NCBI RefSeq assembly: GCF_023343835.1
Contig: NC_064472.1
Location: 9,849,469-9,913,468 of the forward strand
Direction of reading: 5' to 3'
DNA length: 64,000 nt
Source: Lagopus muta
Lineage: Eukaryota > Chordata > Aves > Galliformes > Phasianidae
The notes under the pieces are model-generated. The model was not told the DNA's origin. It saw only the letters and a list, made by a program, of their open reading frames with translations, and did not search any database. Both the position numbers and the translations under genes were made by a program. Shown here piece by piece: positions 21,431 through 31,996 of the stretch (the stretch's first letter is position 1; each line of letters begins with the position of its first letter).

Positions 21431-23154
21431 GAACCAAAATCAACCAAACCAAAGCAAACCAAAGGGCTGGTGGGAAGGACTACCTAAGCAAGTACTTTGG
21501 CCTCTCCTTTCTCCCATGTGCACTCTCTGGATTCAGCTCCTCTCCCAAAGCTGTGTCCTGTTCCTGGGGAAGGAGGAGCAGGGGAAGCAAAACTGCCATG
21601 CAGTATCCCTAAGAGCCTCCTTTGCAGCAAGGAGAACATGCTGCAGGAGGCCCCTTCACTCCTTAAGATTGTAAAGCTCCTCGTTTTTTTATCTATATAT
21701 ACCTCAGAGCAAAGTGAAGTCCAGACTGAGGAAAAGGTTGAATTGGCAATGTCTTTTCTAATCATGTGCCTTTGGGTCTGTTGGGAATCCACTCTTGGCC
21801 ATAATACTGGGGTGATAGTATGGACCCCAGATGTGCCTTAGGTCCAGCCATACAACTTGCAAACCCCTAGTCTTCATAACATATGTAATTCTATAGCCTT
21901 TTGACTATTCTGTACACAAGCACTTTGGAAAGGATGATTTGGAAGTAACCTCCTTTCAAACCAACGGTTGATCACGTTTCTCAAAGGAAGGCCAGTATCC
22001 CCCAACCACCCTGTTCCTCCACATTCAGTCAGAAGGTGCTGCAAGCTCAGAGAGGTTCCCGCTTGGTCAAGGAACAAGGAGTTGATATTCATCAGTCTGC
22101 CCTGTCTGCGATGCAAATCTGCTCTTGTGAAAGATCTTTGTCCTCACAGCCATCTCAGGTTTTTTAGCTGAGCACCGGCCATTTCATTTAGACTTAAAAT
22201 AGAAGGTCAAAAGAAATTCAGGCACCCTTACGAATCAAGTTCTAAAATCTAGCATGTAGAAGCTCGTATCACAGCTAGGCTCATCTGAACCTCCAGCACC
22301 AGATGGATTTCCCCCCAAAGCAGACTGATGCATGTGCACATTTGAATTGATGGACTCACTCCAGAAATATCAGGGGGAAAGATGCTATTTCACTGCTGCC
22401 ACAAGGGCGTCCCGCCCTGTACTCCTCTGGTGTGGCTGGTCAGAGTAAGGGATGAAGTATGATCTGGCTGCTCTTTGCCCTCCCTGTTGAGCAATGTGGT
22501 CAAGTTTCAGAGAACTAGGTAAGGGCTCAGGGGCCTCTGCAGAGTTTCTCTGTGCTGCTATTTTGCTTCTGGATGGTTCAGCCACCACTTCCAGAAAGCA
22601 GGAGGCTCCACGAAATCCTATTAATCGGCCAGCAGAGGGACCTGGTGATCTGGTGATGATCTCAAGAGACTGGGATGGCTGGCAGCTTTTTTGCACCAGT
22701 ACCAGTGGGTTACTGGGTGTAAGGCTGGTGTGGCTGTACGAGGATCTGTCTTGCAGTGCTGCTGAGCTGTCTATACCGAGCAATTTTTGTGTGTGTGCAG
22801 AGGACTAAGCAGCTTTGCCTGTGATATTTTCTCAGTTCCTTTTTACGAACTTAGTCTCTTGTCTAGTACTGACCTAGAATTTTGAACACTAACCATCTGG
22901 CATTTATTGGGAGCTCTCTGCCTTGACTCTGAGCTATTGCTGTAGGCACTCAGTGATGGCAAGAGGCCAGCCATGTCCCCAGTTCATCTGGTCTGCACAC
23001 AACACCATGCTGCCCGTGGTCCCAGTTTCAGCAGTTACTGTAAGGAATGGTTTAAGCTGTGATAGAAGGTTTTGTATCCCCACATTTATCTCAGTGCACA
23101 TAAAATACCACTCTGTTGCACCTGCTGCTTGAGAGGCTTGTTGCAAACTATGGT

Positions 23155-23160
23155 ATTAAA
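23155..23160 (+). terminator. ATP8B5: Candidate proximal poly(A) signal ATTAAA
   Basis: ATTAAA, the commonest variant hexamer, lies 1.7 kb after the stop codon. No clear GT-rich element directly follows. Confidence 0.4.
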
Positions 23161-23800
23161 TTTCAGCCTAGCCAGTGCAAACCAGAGCTGGGACTGGATC
23201 CAGGCTTCAGCAACCAGAAGCTGCTTGGTAGGAAAGGAGCAAATTCTAACTCAGTTATCTCCCTTGCACGGAAATATCTAAATACACCAAGAGCCTTCAC
23301 CTGACTGAAGAAACTGCTGTGATAGTCGGTATTCATCACTTCCCTCTGACTTACATTCACTTTATGGAGGGAATCATGGTTTTCTGATTAGATACATCTC
23401 TCTGATAGTCAGACTTCTTGGGACTGGAGTTAAAAAGAGAGTGTATGCAGGTGAGCAGAAATCCACACAACACCCAGTACGGCCTGTGGACCTATCAAAG
23501 TTGTTCCCAGTGTGGAACACAGCAGATGTTAATGCAGAGCAGCAGAGGCAGACTTTTTGCTAAGAGAGCAAGGAAACTCTGAGGCTGTGCTACTCACGTC
23601 ATATGTTTTACATACAAAGCACCTTCTGGCTAAAGGGGATTTGTGGAGGCTGCAAAGGACATGCAGGGGGTGGTGGATCTGTTGGGGAACTGTTTCCAGC
23701 TACAATATTTCAGTAGTTTGTCAAAATCTAGATTTGAGACATATCATCTGGTGGTGATGTGTGTCCTACATCACTTCTGATTTTGTAAAATATTTTTTTA

Positions 23801-23806
23801 AATAAA
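23801..23806 (+). terminator. ATP8B5: Candidate distal poly(A) signal AATAAA
   Basis: Canonical AATAAA in an A/T-rich context, followed about 50 bp later by GT-rich GGTGTGTTT. It is the last such signal before the CR1 stack that separates the two genes. Confidence 0.5.
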
Positions 23807-23950
23807 AAGAGAATATTGGGATTACCGATTTGTCGCCAGTCTGCTAACTGACCAGGTGTGTTTAGAACCAGACATACAGGTAGTTCTGGGTTTCCTAAAG
23901 TGGTAGGATGGGCTGTGGGAGGCTGGATCTTAGATAACAGTGCCTTTAAT

Positions 23951-24375
23951 AGTAGAATCATTAAGGTTGGAAAGACCTCTAAGATCCAACTGTCCACCCA
24001 CCATCAGTATTGCCCGCTAAACCTTGTTCCTAAGTACCACATCTCCACAGTTCCTGGACATCTCCAGGGATGGTGATGCTACTACCTCCCTGGGCAGCCC
24101 ACTTCAACGCATTACCACTCTTTCTGGTAGGACAGTTTTCCTAATACCCAACTTCAACCTCCCCCAGTGCCTCTGAAGGCCATTCCCTCTAGTCCTATCA
24201 CTGTTATATGGGAGAAGAGGCCAACCCTCCCTTGCCACAAACTCCTTTCAGGGAGTAGCAGAGTGGTAAGGTCTCCCCTGAGCCTCTTCTCCAGACGGAA
24301 GAACCCCAGCTGTTCCCCATGCAACAGACCCTTCCCAGCTTTGCTGCCTGTCTATGAACATGCTGCAGCATCTCA
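23951..24375 (-). repeat. CR1 (outer copy, 3' part), antisense, interrupted by another CR1
   Basis: Starts AGTAGAATCATTAAGGTTGG and runs through the 3' UTR and ORF2 end (CCTGAGCCTCTTCTCCAGAC, then GCTGTTCCCCATGCAACAG) to GCAGCATCTCA. Its continuation reappears at 24979, after the inserted CR1. Confidence 0.92.
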
Positions 24376-24978
24376 CAGAATCACACAGAATCACAGAATC
24401 ACAGAATCACCCGTGTTGGAAGGGACCCCAAGGATCATGTAGTTCCAACCCCCCTGCCTAGCAGGGCCACCAAACATACACATTCAGATCAGGTTGCCCA
24501 GGACCCTGTCCAACCTGGCCTTAAACATGTCCAAGGACGGGGCATCCACAACCTCCCTGGGCAGCCCGTTTCAGGGCCTAACCACTCTCCTAGTAAAGAA
24601 CTTCCCCCTAACATCTAACCTAAATCTTCCCTCCTTCAGCTTGGATCCATTTCCCCTAGTCCTGCTGTTGTCAGCCCTTTTGAAGAGTTTACTCCCCTCC
24701 TGGGTGTAGGTTCCCTTCAGGTATTGATAGGCTGCAATGAGGTCACCCCGCAGCCTTCTCTTCTCCAGGCTGAACAAGCCCAACTCCCTCAGCCTGTCCT
24801 CATAGGGGAGGTGCTCCAGCCCCTTGATCATCTTAGTCGCCCTCCTCTGGACCCTTTCCAAAATCTCAATGTCTTTCTTGTACTGAGGGCTCCACACCTG
24901 GACACAGTACTGCAGATGGGGCCTCACAAGAGCCGAGTAGAGAGGGACAATCACCTCCCTGTCCCTGCTGACCACCCG
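24376..24978 (-). repeat. CR1 (inner copy), antisense, nested in the outer CR1
   Basis: Starts with CACAGAAT-type tail units. On the minus strand it encodes a CR1 ORF2 C-terminus (24571-24975) with [36 protein letters not shown] and [13 protein letters not shown]. It is 5'-truncated. Its tail and wording (GTTGGAAGGGACC) differ from the outer copy, so it is another CR1 subfamily. It is flanked on both sides by ATCTCA. Confidence 0.93.
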
Positions 24979-25058
24979 ATCTCAATGCCTTCCTTGCAGT
25001 GAGGGGCCCAAAACTGAACACAGCACTCGAGGTGAGACCTCACCAGAGCTGAGTAGTG
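24979..25058 (-). repeat. CR1 (outer copy, 5' part), antisense
   Basis: AATGCCTTCCTTGCAGTGAG, GGGCCCAAAACTGAACACAG and CTCGAGGTGAGACCTCACC continue the ORF2 segment broken off at 24375. Removing the inner copy and one ATCTCA restores a continuous CR1 ORF2 segment. Confidence 0.88.
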
Positions 25059-25059
25059 A

Positions 25060-25338
25060 CAGAATCACAGAATCACCAAGGTTGGAAAAGATCTCCAAAA
25101 TCATCCAGTCCAAACATCCACCTGCCATCAGAATTTCCCCACTAAACTATGTCCCTTAGTGCAACATCTAAGCCTTTCTTGAACACTTCCATGGATGGTG
25201 ACTCCACCACCTTCCTGGACGGTCTATTCCAGGTCAGGAGAGACCACTCTTTTGGAGAAGAAATCCTTCCTAATGCTCAACTCGAACCTCCCCTGCCACA
25301 ACTTAAGGCCATTTCCTCTAATCCTATTGCTAAATTAC
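25060..25338 (-). repeat. CR1 3' fragment, antisense
   Basis: A third antisense copy: CAGAATCACAGAATCACCAA, GGTTGGAAAAGATCTCC, CTATGTCCCTTAGTGCAACA, GATGGTGACTCCACCACC, ending near CTCTAATCCTATTGCTAAAT. It ends about 160 bp before the CpG island. Confidence 0.92.
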
Positions 25339-25499
25339 ATGGAAGCAACATCTGGGCTTGGAAAACTACCAGGGAAGAAAGTAAGCTGCATCTGATCACT
25401 CTGAGCAGCACAGCGCTAGGAAAAGCCCTGCAGGAGATGGTTGTGACGGAGCTGCAGCTCCAGTTTCCTCGACCTGCTCTTAGGATGCTCTCGCCAGAC

Positions 25500-25960
25500 G
25501 ATTAACCGCGTCCGTTCAGCTCAGCCGCTCCCGTCAGAGGCCCGCCCGCCTCCTCCATCCACCGCCGCCGGGGCTGCGCGGGGGAGGACCCCGGTGTCGG
25601 GGGCGGGCCGGGCGGCTGGGGCGGGCCGTTGGGAGGACAGCGGTGAGGCTCCGCCTCGGCGCCCGGCTGTACGCAGCGGCGCCGGTTCGGTAAGTGAGGA
25701 GGGGCGGCGGGCGGCAGGGGGAGAGCGGGGCGGTGGGGACGCTACACGTGTGTGCCGGTGCCCGTAGAAAATGCTGACCTCCTTCTCGCCAGCGCCTGCT
25801 GGAGGGTGTTGCAATCCTCGCTGCGGTACAGGCGTGGAGGAATGTCCGAAAAGCGCTGGTGGTAAATAGGGGGAAGCCCTGCGGGAATGATGGGCTGCGG
25901 CTCGAGCACGGACGGTGCTCCGCTCGGGGTTGGGTGAGGTGCCGTGACCTGCCGTGCGGC
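25500..25960. promoter_or_regulatory. RUSC2: CpG island and promoter of RUSC2
   Basis: An abrupt GC- and CpG-rich block, unlike the AT-richer sequence around it. GC boxes GGGGCGGGCC stand at 25600-25609 and 25618-25627. No TATA box is near, as expected for a dispersed housekeeping-type promoter. An E-box CACGTG lies at 25745-25750 and a YY1-like ATGGCGG near 25977. The transcription start is inferred to be shortly downstream of the GC boxes. Confidence 0.85.
25640..25689 (+). other. RUSC2: RUSC2 non-coding exon 1 (3' end defined, 5' end uncertain)
   Basis: A consensus donor, TTCG|GTAAGTGAGG, sits in the CpG island at 25690. RUSC2 exon 2 begins with an acceptor and its ATG is preceded by an in-frame stop, so an untranslated upstream exon is required. 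The 5' limit given is only a guess based on the GC boxes. Confidence 0.6.
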
Positions 25961-26047
25961 GTGCTTTCTGAAAGAGATGGCGGATAGGCATTCAGCCTTT
26001 TACGGAGCTCTTCTGTTTGACAGATACATAGAAAATTATTCCCTGGC

Positions 26048-26076
26048 TTTATTATTATTATTATTACTATTACACT
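26048..26076 (+). repeat. Short (ATT)n microsatellite
   Basis: Six to seven ATT repeats with a small interruption (TTATTACTATTA), just after the CpG island. Confidence 0.85.
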
Positions 26077-26079
26077 ATT

Positions 26080-29000
26080 GCATAATACAGTGATCTGAAC
26101 GGCCGGTTCTGTTGTAACACCTTCATAATTCTTGGCCCATTGCACAGCAATTTTGGGGTCAAGAATGATAAGGCTTTGATGCTAGCTATGGAAAATGGGA
26201 AAAACAGCAGCCTGTGCCGCAGCAGTTTGGTTGTGTTAGGGCAGAGGCACCTGGGGGTGTTTTATGTAACTCCCTGCACGTGCCTGGTGGCTGTCACCTC
26301 ATCCATGTGCAGCCACACGAGGCTCTTCCAGTGACCTGTAGGCTGGCAGTCATTAATCATAAGCAGCTCCTGTGGCACGGGAGGCTGCTGGAGCACCACG
26401 TGCTGGCCCTAGGTTCTCTAATAGATGTGACTCTCAGCAAGGTCTGTGCAAGACAGGAGCCCTGTGCATTGCGACCCGTGATAATTCCCAGCTGGGAACA
26501 AAGGCAGGCACATAGGTGACCGTTTGGATACCTCTGGGCAGAGATACTGCATCCTGCCCCTTCAGACCACTGATCAAACTTCATCCTAAAATTCTGCTGT
26601 GCCATCTGGAAGGCTTCCTCTTCTGATGACTGACTTTTTTGTTTTTTTCCCCCTAAGTGTGTTCACAGCACATTTATTCTCTTGTTGTTGTGCCAGCATT
26701 ATCCTTTTGCTTCAGCAGTTTTGTTTGTCTCCTGTGATATATTTAGAGAGCAATCCTATCCGCTCTCTGCCTACATTTGGCTAGGCTAAACAAGTCAGGC
26801 TCTTAAGTTTCTACTTGTTTGATAGGTTTTCTGTTTCCCCCAGGCTCTTTATGCACCTGTTCACTTGAGTTTATCGTTTTTAAATGTGGATGAACAGATA
26901 TTTTTTTTCTTTTGTGTGATGCTCCTGTCACCAGTGCCTGTATCATAGTGCTGATGGTTCACTGCCTTATCTGGGCGGCATTTGCTTTTTTTAGGGCTGC
27001 GTCATCTCTGCAATTCCTTGCTCGCTGTCAGCGACTGCTTTTCCTAACTTTGTTGTCAATATGCAGTTGTCCAGCTCTGTCCCTGCAGCCCAGCTATCAG
27101 CCCGGCAAACTAATACCTCAAAACTTTGGGTGCATGAAGCTTGAAAATGTGCCTTTCTGTCAATGCACACTTTCTGAATAGATATAAATCTTCCTGTTCT
27201 GTCTTTGTAAATGTGTTGTTTATTGCAATGGGAAGAAAATTTTCTACAGTCCATACTGGTGCCTGTGTGGGGAGCCCTTGCCTGGGGCACAGCAGTAAAG
27301 AAATCGCCATTTGGGACAGCCTTCTGGTATGCAGGACTGGCTGCTTTGATCCCTATAATGTTACATTTCTGTGCACCAACCAGGGTGCTGGGTACACCCC
27401 AGAGAACCCAGAACCCAAAGTTCCTTCGTGTCTGTGTGAAGCTGAGGTATGAGCTAAATAAATATTTCTTCTCTCACCGCCTCATGCCTGATAATGTGGG
27501 AGGGTGCTGAAGTCATCAGAGTGTCAGTCTGCGTGAGCTTTAAACTGGTGTTTTTCTTGTCCTTGGCGACAAGTTTTCTCTGCAAGGGCTGTCGGGGGCT
27601 TCTTACTGCATCTCCTTTCCTTCCAGCTTTTGTAGGCATGCTGGAGAGCTGCCATTCCTTCTTCAGCCTCCTGCCTGGGAGCCACCTCTACCCTTATTTC
27701 AGTAGTCAGGACTGTGTTTCTGAGTGGGTAGAGGTGGCCCTGGGCTCAGAAGAAAGGTCTCAGAAAAGCTTTTCTGACCAGGCTCCATCTGAGAACTGCT
27801 GCTCAGTTTTTCCAAAGCTAGCTTGCTGCTGCCCTACTTGTTATAATTCGCTCCGAAGCAGAGGATGTTTTTCTCCACCTGGTGCTGGGAAGGAGCATCC
27901 TCTCTCCTGTGGCGCTCAGCAGGAAGGGCAGTGCCTCTGGCAACCCCCATGTCCCTGTTCAGCTGCTCGCACAGCACTGAGCCTTCAGCCAGGCTCTGGG
28001 GCTGTACACGGATCCAGCCTCTTCCACTCCCTCCGCCCTCCCAGCCTCATGAGACGTTTAGGAAAATCAGAGCAAGGCCAGGCTTCCTCTGAATTAGGAA
28101 AACATGCCTTCCTACTGTTGCCTTTTAGTGGGCGTTTTGTGAGTTGTGTTAACAGGAGGCTCCTGGCTTTTGTACATCACAAACAACCCCATTTCCCTCC
28201 CCTAAATTTGAGGTTTTGGCTGGGGATCCTGGGGTCATTGCCCCTTTCTGCATCTTCATACTGAGGATCAGCAGGAGCTGTGACCAGAAAAATGCAGAGC
28301 AAGATCATGCCGGGAGTCAGGAGCTGCCCTGAATTTCAGACTGAAATCTTCTGTCAGCTTGAGAACAGCACTGCCCTACCCATCAGCCCAAGTCTCCTCG
28401 TTCACATGCTGCAGAAAGTCTGCCAGGAAAGGTCCCCATTTGGTGGCCTTTCACGGGCAGTGGGTTTGCATCCTTTGGGCCATGGGCAACACTTAAAGCT
28501 GCTTCAGCAGCTTCCTTACCTGCTGGCTGCCTTAGAAACCTCTAAACCGTGCATATGGGAGCACTGAATATTCAAAAGCTGTAAGTCTCGTCTGCAGTTG
28601 CCCAATATTTTGCCTGCAGTTCTGCTTCTGGTTCAGTTTTTGCTGTGGCAGCAGATGCTGTCTGATGGTGTTTGCTGTGCAGGGTGCCTGGCTTCCTACA
28701 TTTTCTCTGCTGCAGCAGCGTGGTCATGCTGCATATTGAGTGTGCTGGTGGAGCAGTTGGCTGGGCGGTGTGCAGTGCGCAGTACGTCTGCTCTGATGTT
28801 AAGTGTGCTAGAAAATGTAACATCCAAGGTTGTTATAGGGGTTATGGCTCGCAAAAACCTCCCCTTTATCTCTCTGCTGGGATGGCAATATTTCATATGA
28901 GTGTTTCTTTCACCCTTTCATCTCTCCATCAAGCTGCTGTGTGGCACGGGTAGCTCTGAGCTCGATGAAATGAAGTGATTGTGCACAGCTGCAGCTGCCT

Positions 29001-30800
29001 GATGATGTTCCCGGTGGTTAGCTCTGCTGAGGCTGGGCCAGGCACCAGCTCCCGTTGCTTTGCCAGCTCGGCTTGGAGCGCTTTGGGGGGAAGTTGGCTG
29101 GGAGGAGTTCTGCTCACTCTGTCTCTCCCAGATGTTGAGGGAGGCCGAAGGGCTGCCTCATGCAGCCTGCCTTCTGCTGAACACTTAATTGCCTGCTCTT
29201 TGCCAAAGAACATGTATACAAGGGTGTTTCCTGAGGACAGATTACTGTAGCCCTGTTCTGGAACATGAAGCCTGGTGGGGTTCTACTTGAGATAGCCCAC
29301 AGTTTCTCCCCCCCTTCTCATTTTTGTATGTGTGTGCCCGGACTGGGAGCATTGATTTCCTTAAGTGCCATCTGTTATGCCCCACATTGGTATTTTCTGA
29401 AGTCTTGTGCTAGACTCTGTGCTTCCTATGGAGTCCTCAGTGGAGGACATCCAAGCTTTCAGCTGTGGGCAAGTGCCCTGCTGACACTTGTATTTGACTG
29501 GACCAGGCCTTGAAGTCTTTTGTTGAACACTGCCTTTGGATGCTGTCAACTTGTCTGCTAATTCGGATGCTTTATCAGAGGAAGGGCAGTGCCTGTCTGT
29601 GTCCTTTCTGTCACTGAGAGAAGGCAGAACCAAATGATGTGAATGTATGAAGTTTTCTGGCTGTGGTGCTGGTGAGACTCCTGGTGGCTTTGGCTGAAGG
29701 GAGCACAGTAACACAGGCAGCTTTTGTGTGGGTCCCAGTTTGCACTGCAGCACAGCAATGCTTTTCCCATGGAAGGAGCTTGAATAGATCTGATAGCCCT
29801 GTCTCATCAGCCAAGCTGATGTCTGCAGAGCAGTGTTTCTCCACAAGGAGCTATGTCTCAGCAGGGGGATATAGCATGCCATCACACTGCAGCTGCCTTG
29901 GTTTCCTCCCTCCCTTCTTCCTCCCCCAGGAGGGACCTCACGCCACACATTCTCCTATTTTTTTTTTAAGCAGATCTGAAAGCACTTGCAGTAGGAAGAG
30001 AATGGTGCAGGCACAGCAGTGCAGAGTGCCAGGCTGTGGCTGTTGCAGACAGCACGCAGCCAGCAGGGCGAGATGTGCAGTGCCAGATATCTGCTCCTAC
30101 CGCTGCTCCCCTTGGCTCCTGATAAGGAGCTGATTTATGTCATTCTATGATTCTATGACTCCGTGTCCCAACGTAACAAAATCTGGATGCTTCAAGCCTC
30201 TTCATCATGCAAGTGTGGGTGTTTGAGTTATCCAGCCAAATATGTAGCTGTGCAGAAGGGCAAATTTTAGGCTTGCACTGTGAATTCCTCCATCCTTTCT
30301 CTGTTCTCTGTTATAATTTCCTCTACTTTCTAAGCAGTGGATATCTGTGTTTTCCTTCTGCTGAGAACTGGGAACAGCTGGATCTGCAATGCCTGGAAAA
30401 GTCTATTTGCTGATTGTAGATTGCCCTAGATGCTTCTGTTAGGAGCTCTAGCAGGAATCACTGTTATTTGCTGCTCACACCACCTGTCAAACCAACGGGT
30501 TTTCCTGGAGCTGGCTGAGGCTGTAGCAAAAGCAATCAGACAGTAATGCCATGTGATTTTTGTCTGCCATTCAGGTTGTTGCAGGTAGATTCTTAACTGT
30601 GGAAACCTGAGTCTGGAATCTCAGCAAAACAGACATTTTGGGACCACCTGGCTTGGAACTGAGTCATAGTGTAACGTCTGTGTCATTCCCATATTGCTCT
30701 GAACACCAGTTTACACACTCATGATCTCCAATGTGCTCTTCCAACAGGACAAATAAAGAATTTAAAGCCCCTGTAGCACTGCTCAGTTCCCTGCTCCCTG
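26080..30800. other. RUSC2 intron 1, proximal part, without supported genes
   Basis: Unique-looking sequence with no CR1 copy except an isolated ATTCTATGATTCTATGA tail remnant at about 30142-30158. The longest open frame (27494-28264, plus strand) resembles no known protein. A run of 17 A lies at 30807-30823, just beyond. Confidence 0.65.
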
Positions 30801-31554
30801 CAGAGGAAAAAAAAAAAAAAAAAGAAGCCTCAAGCTGTTTTTAAACGAGACAAATGCCCCGGGTGCCTGTCTGCCAGAGCATCCAGCTTGTACATTGAGT
30901 CCCTTTTTAGCAAGCTTCTCCATGCATCTATATCTGGCTCTGGCTCCTTGCTCAGGGAACGTGACCTCATCATTGTTTTGGTATTTCCAGTGATTCAGCC
31001 CTGGTCCGGGGCAGGGAGGAGTCGTTCCTGGTGCGGAGCTGGGGTGTTTGTGCGTTGCTGGAATTCCAGCATGCTGCAGCCCCAGCCCTTCCGCTGTCTT
31101 GACAGCTCTCCTGCAACTCTTAGCTGATGCACTGCATTCCTGCCTGGCAGATGGCCTGGGCACAGCTGGGAGAGGGACGTGAGCTCCTGCGTTGGGGGCT
31201 GGTAGGGATCGCCATCTTTGCAGCGTACCTGCCTTGGTGAGGGTGAAACAGAGAGCAGTGTGCCTGGGGAAGCCACAAGGATCTCAGCTTTATGGGTGGA
31301 AAATGCAGAATGCTTATTACTATTTCCAGACTGTCAGCGTCTCTTAAGGACCTGAACTTCATCACAGCTTCAAAAAATTGGTGAGCATTGTGATGCTTGT
31401 TTCGCAAGTGGGGAAACTGAGGCAAGGGGCTGGGTGCTGGGCTGCTGGAGGTTACTCAAACCTAACTTGGGGAAGTGATGCAGATGCTGCCTGTCCTCTC
31501 TTGTATTGGCTAAGTTTCTCCAGTGAGTGTGGGCAGCAGGTCAGGCAAATTTTT

Positions 31555-31996
31555 CAGAAGGGCAGTAAAACTGGTGAGGGGTCTGGAGCACAGTCTTATG
31601 GGGAGCAGCTGAGGGAAATGGGATTGTTCAGTCTGGAGAACAGGAGGCTCACAGGAGACCTTATTGAGACCTCCACAGCTACCAGAAGGGAGGTTGTGGT
31701 GAGTTGGGGGTCAGCCTCTTCTCCCAGGCCACTTGCAATAGGACTAGAGGGAATGGCCTCAAGTTATGTCAGGGGAGATTCAGGAGAGATGTTGGGAAAT
31801 ACTTCTGCAAAAGAGTGGTCAGGTGCTGGAACAAGCTGCCCAAGGAGGTGATGGAGTCACCATCCCTAGAGGCGTTCAAGAAACATTTAGCTGTTGTAAT
31901 AAGGGACATGGTTTAGTGGGGAAACGGTGGTGGTGGGTAGACTGTTGGGCTGCATGATTTCAGAGATCTTTTCCACCCTTGATGATTCTGTGATTC
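31555..31996 (+). repeat. CR1 retrotransposon 3' part, sense
   Basis: Runs from CAGAAGGGCAGTAAAACTGG (ORF2 end) through GATTGTTCAGTCTGGAGAAC, GTGCTGGAACAAGCTGCCCA and GATCTTTTCCACCCTTGATG to ATTCTGTGATTC. The reading frame is broken by small indels. Confidence 0.93.

Larger units (their letters stand above)
21431..23825 (+). other. ATP8B5: 3' UTR of the flippase gene (end uncertain)
   Basis: No coding exon, CR1 or promoter-like sequence is seen between the stop codon and the first CR1 at 23951. Two poly(A) signal candidates would give UTRs of roughly 1.7 or 2.4 kb. The extent is inferred from those signals, not from transcript evidence. Confidence 0.55.

Noticed and set aside
25521..26145. 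Long minus-strand open frames (156 and 203 codons) across the CpG island
   Set aside because: GC-rich islands lack stop codons by composition. The translations are Arg/Pro/Ala/Ser-rich without domain structure and run antisense to the RUSC2 promoter.
27494..28264. 256-codon plus-strand ORF in RUSC2 intron 1
   Set aside because: It is the longest intronic frame, but its Cys/Ser/Leu-rich translation resembles no family and it has no splice or promoter context. Chance openness is the simpler explanation.
29361..29948. 195-codon minus-strand ORF
   Set aside because: No recognisable motif and low-complexity Ser/Gln/Lys content; overlapped by several equally long frames on both strands, as expected by chance.
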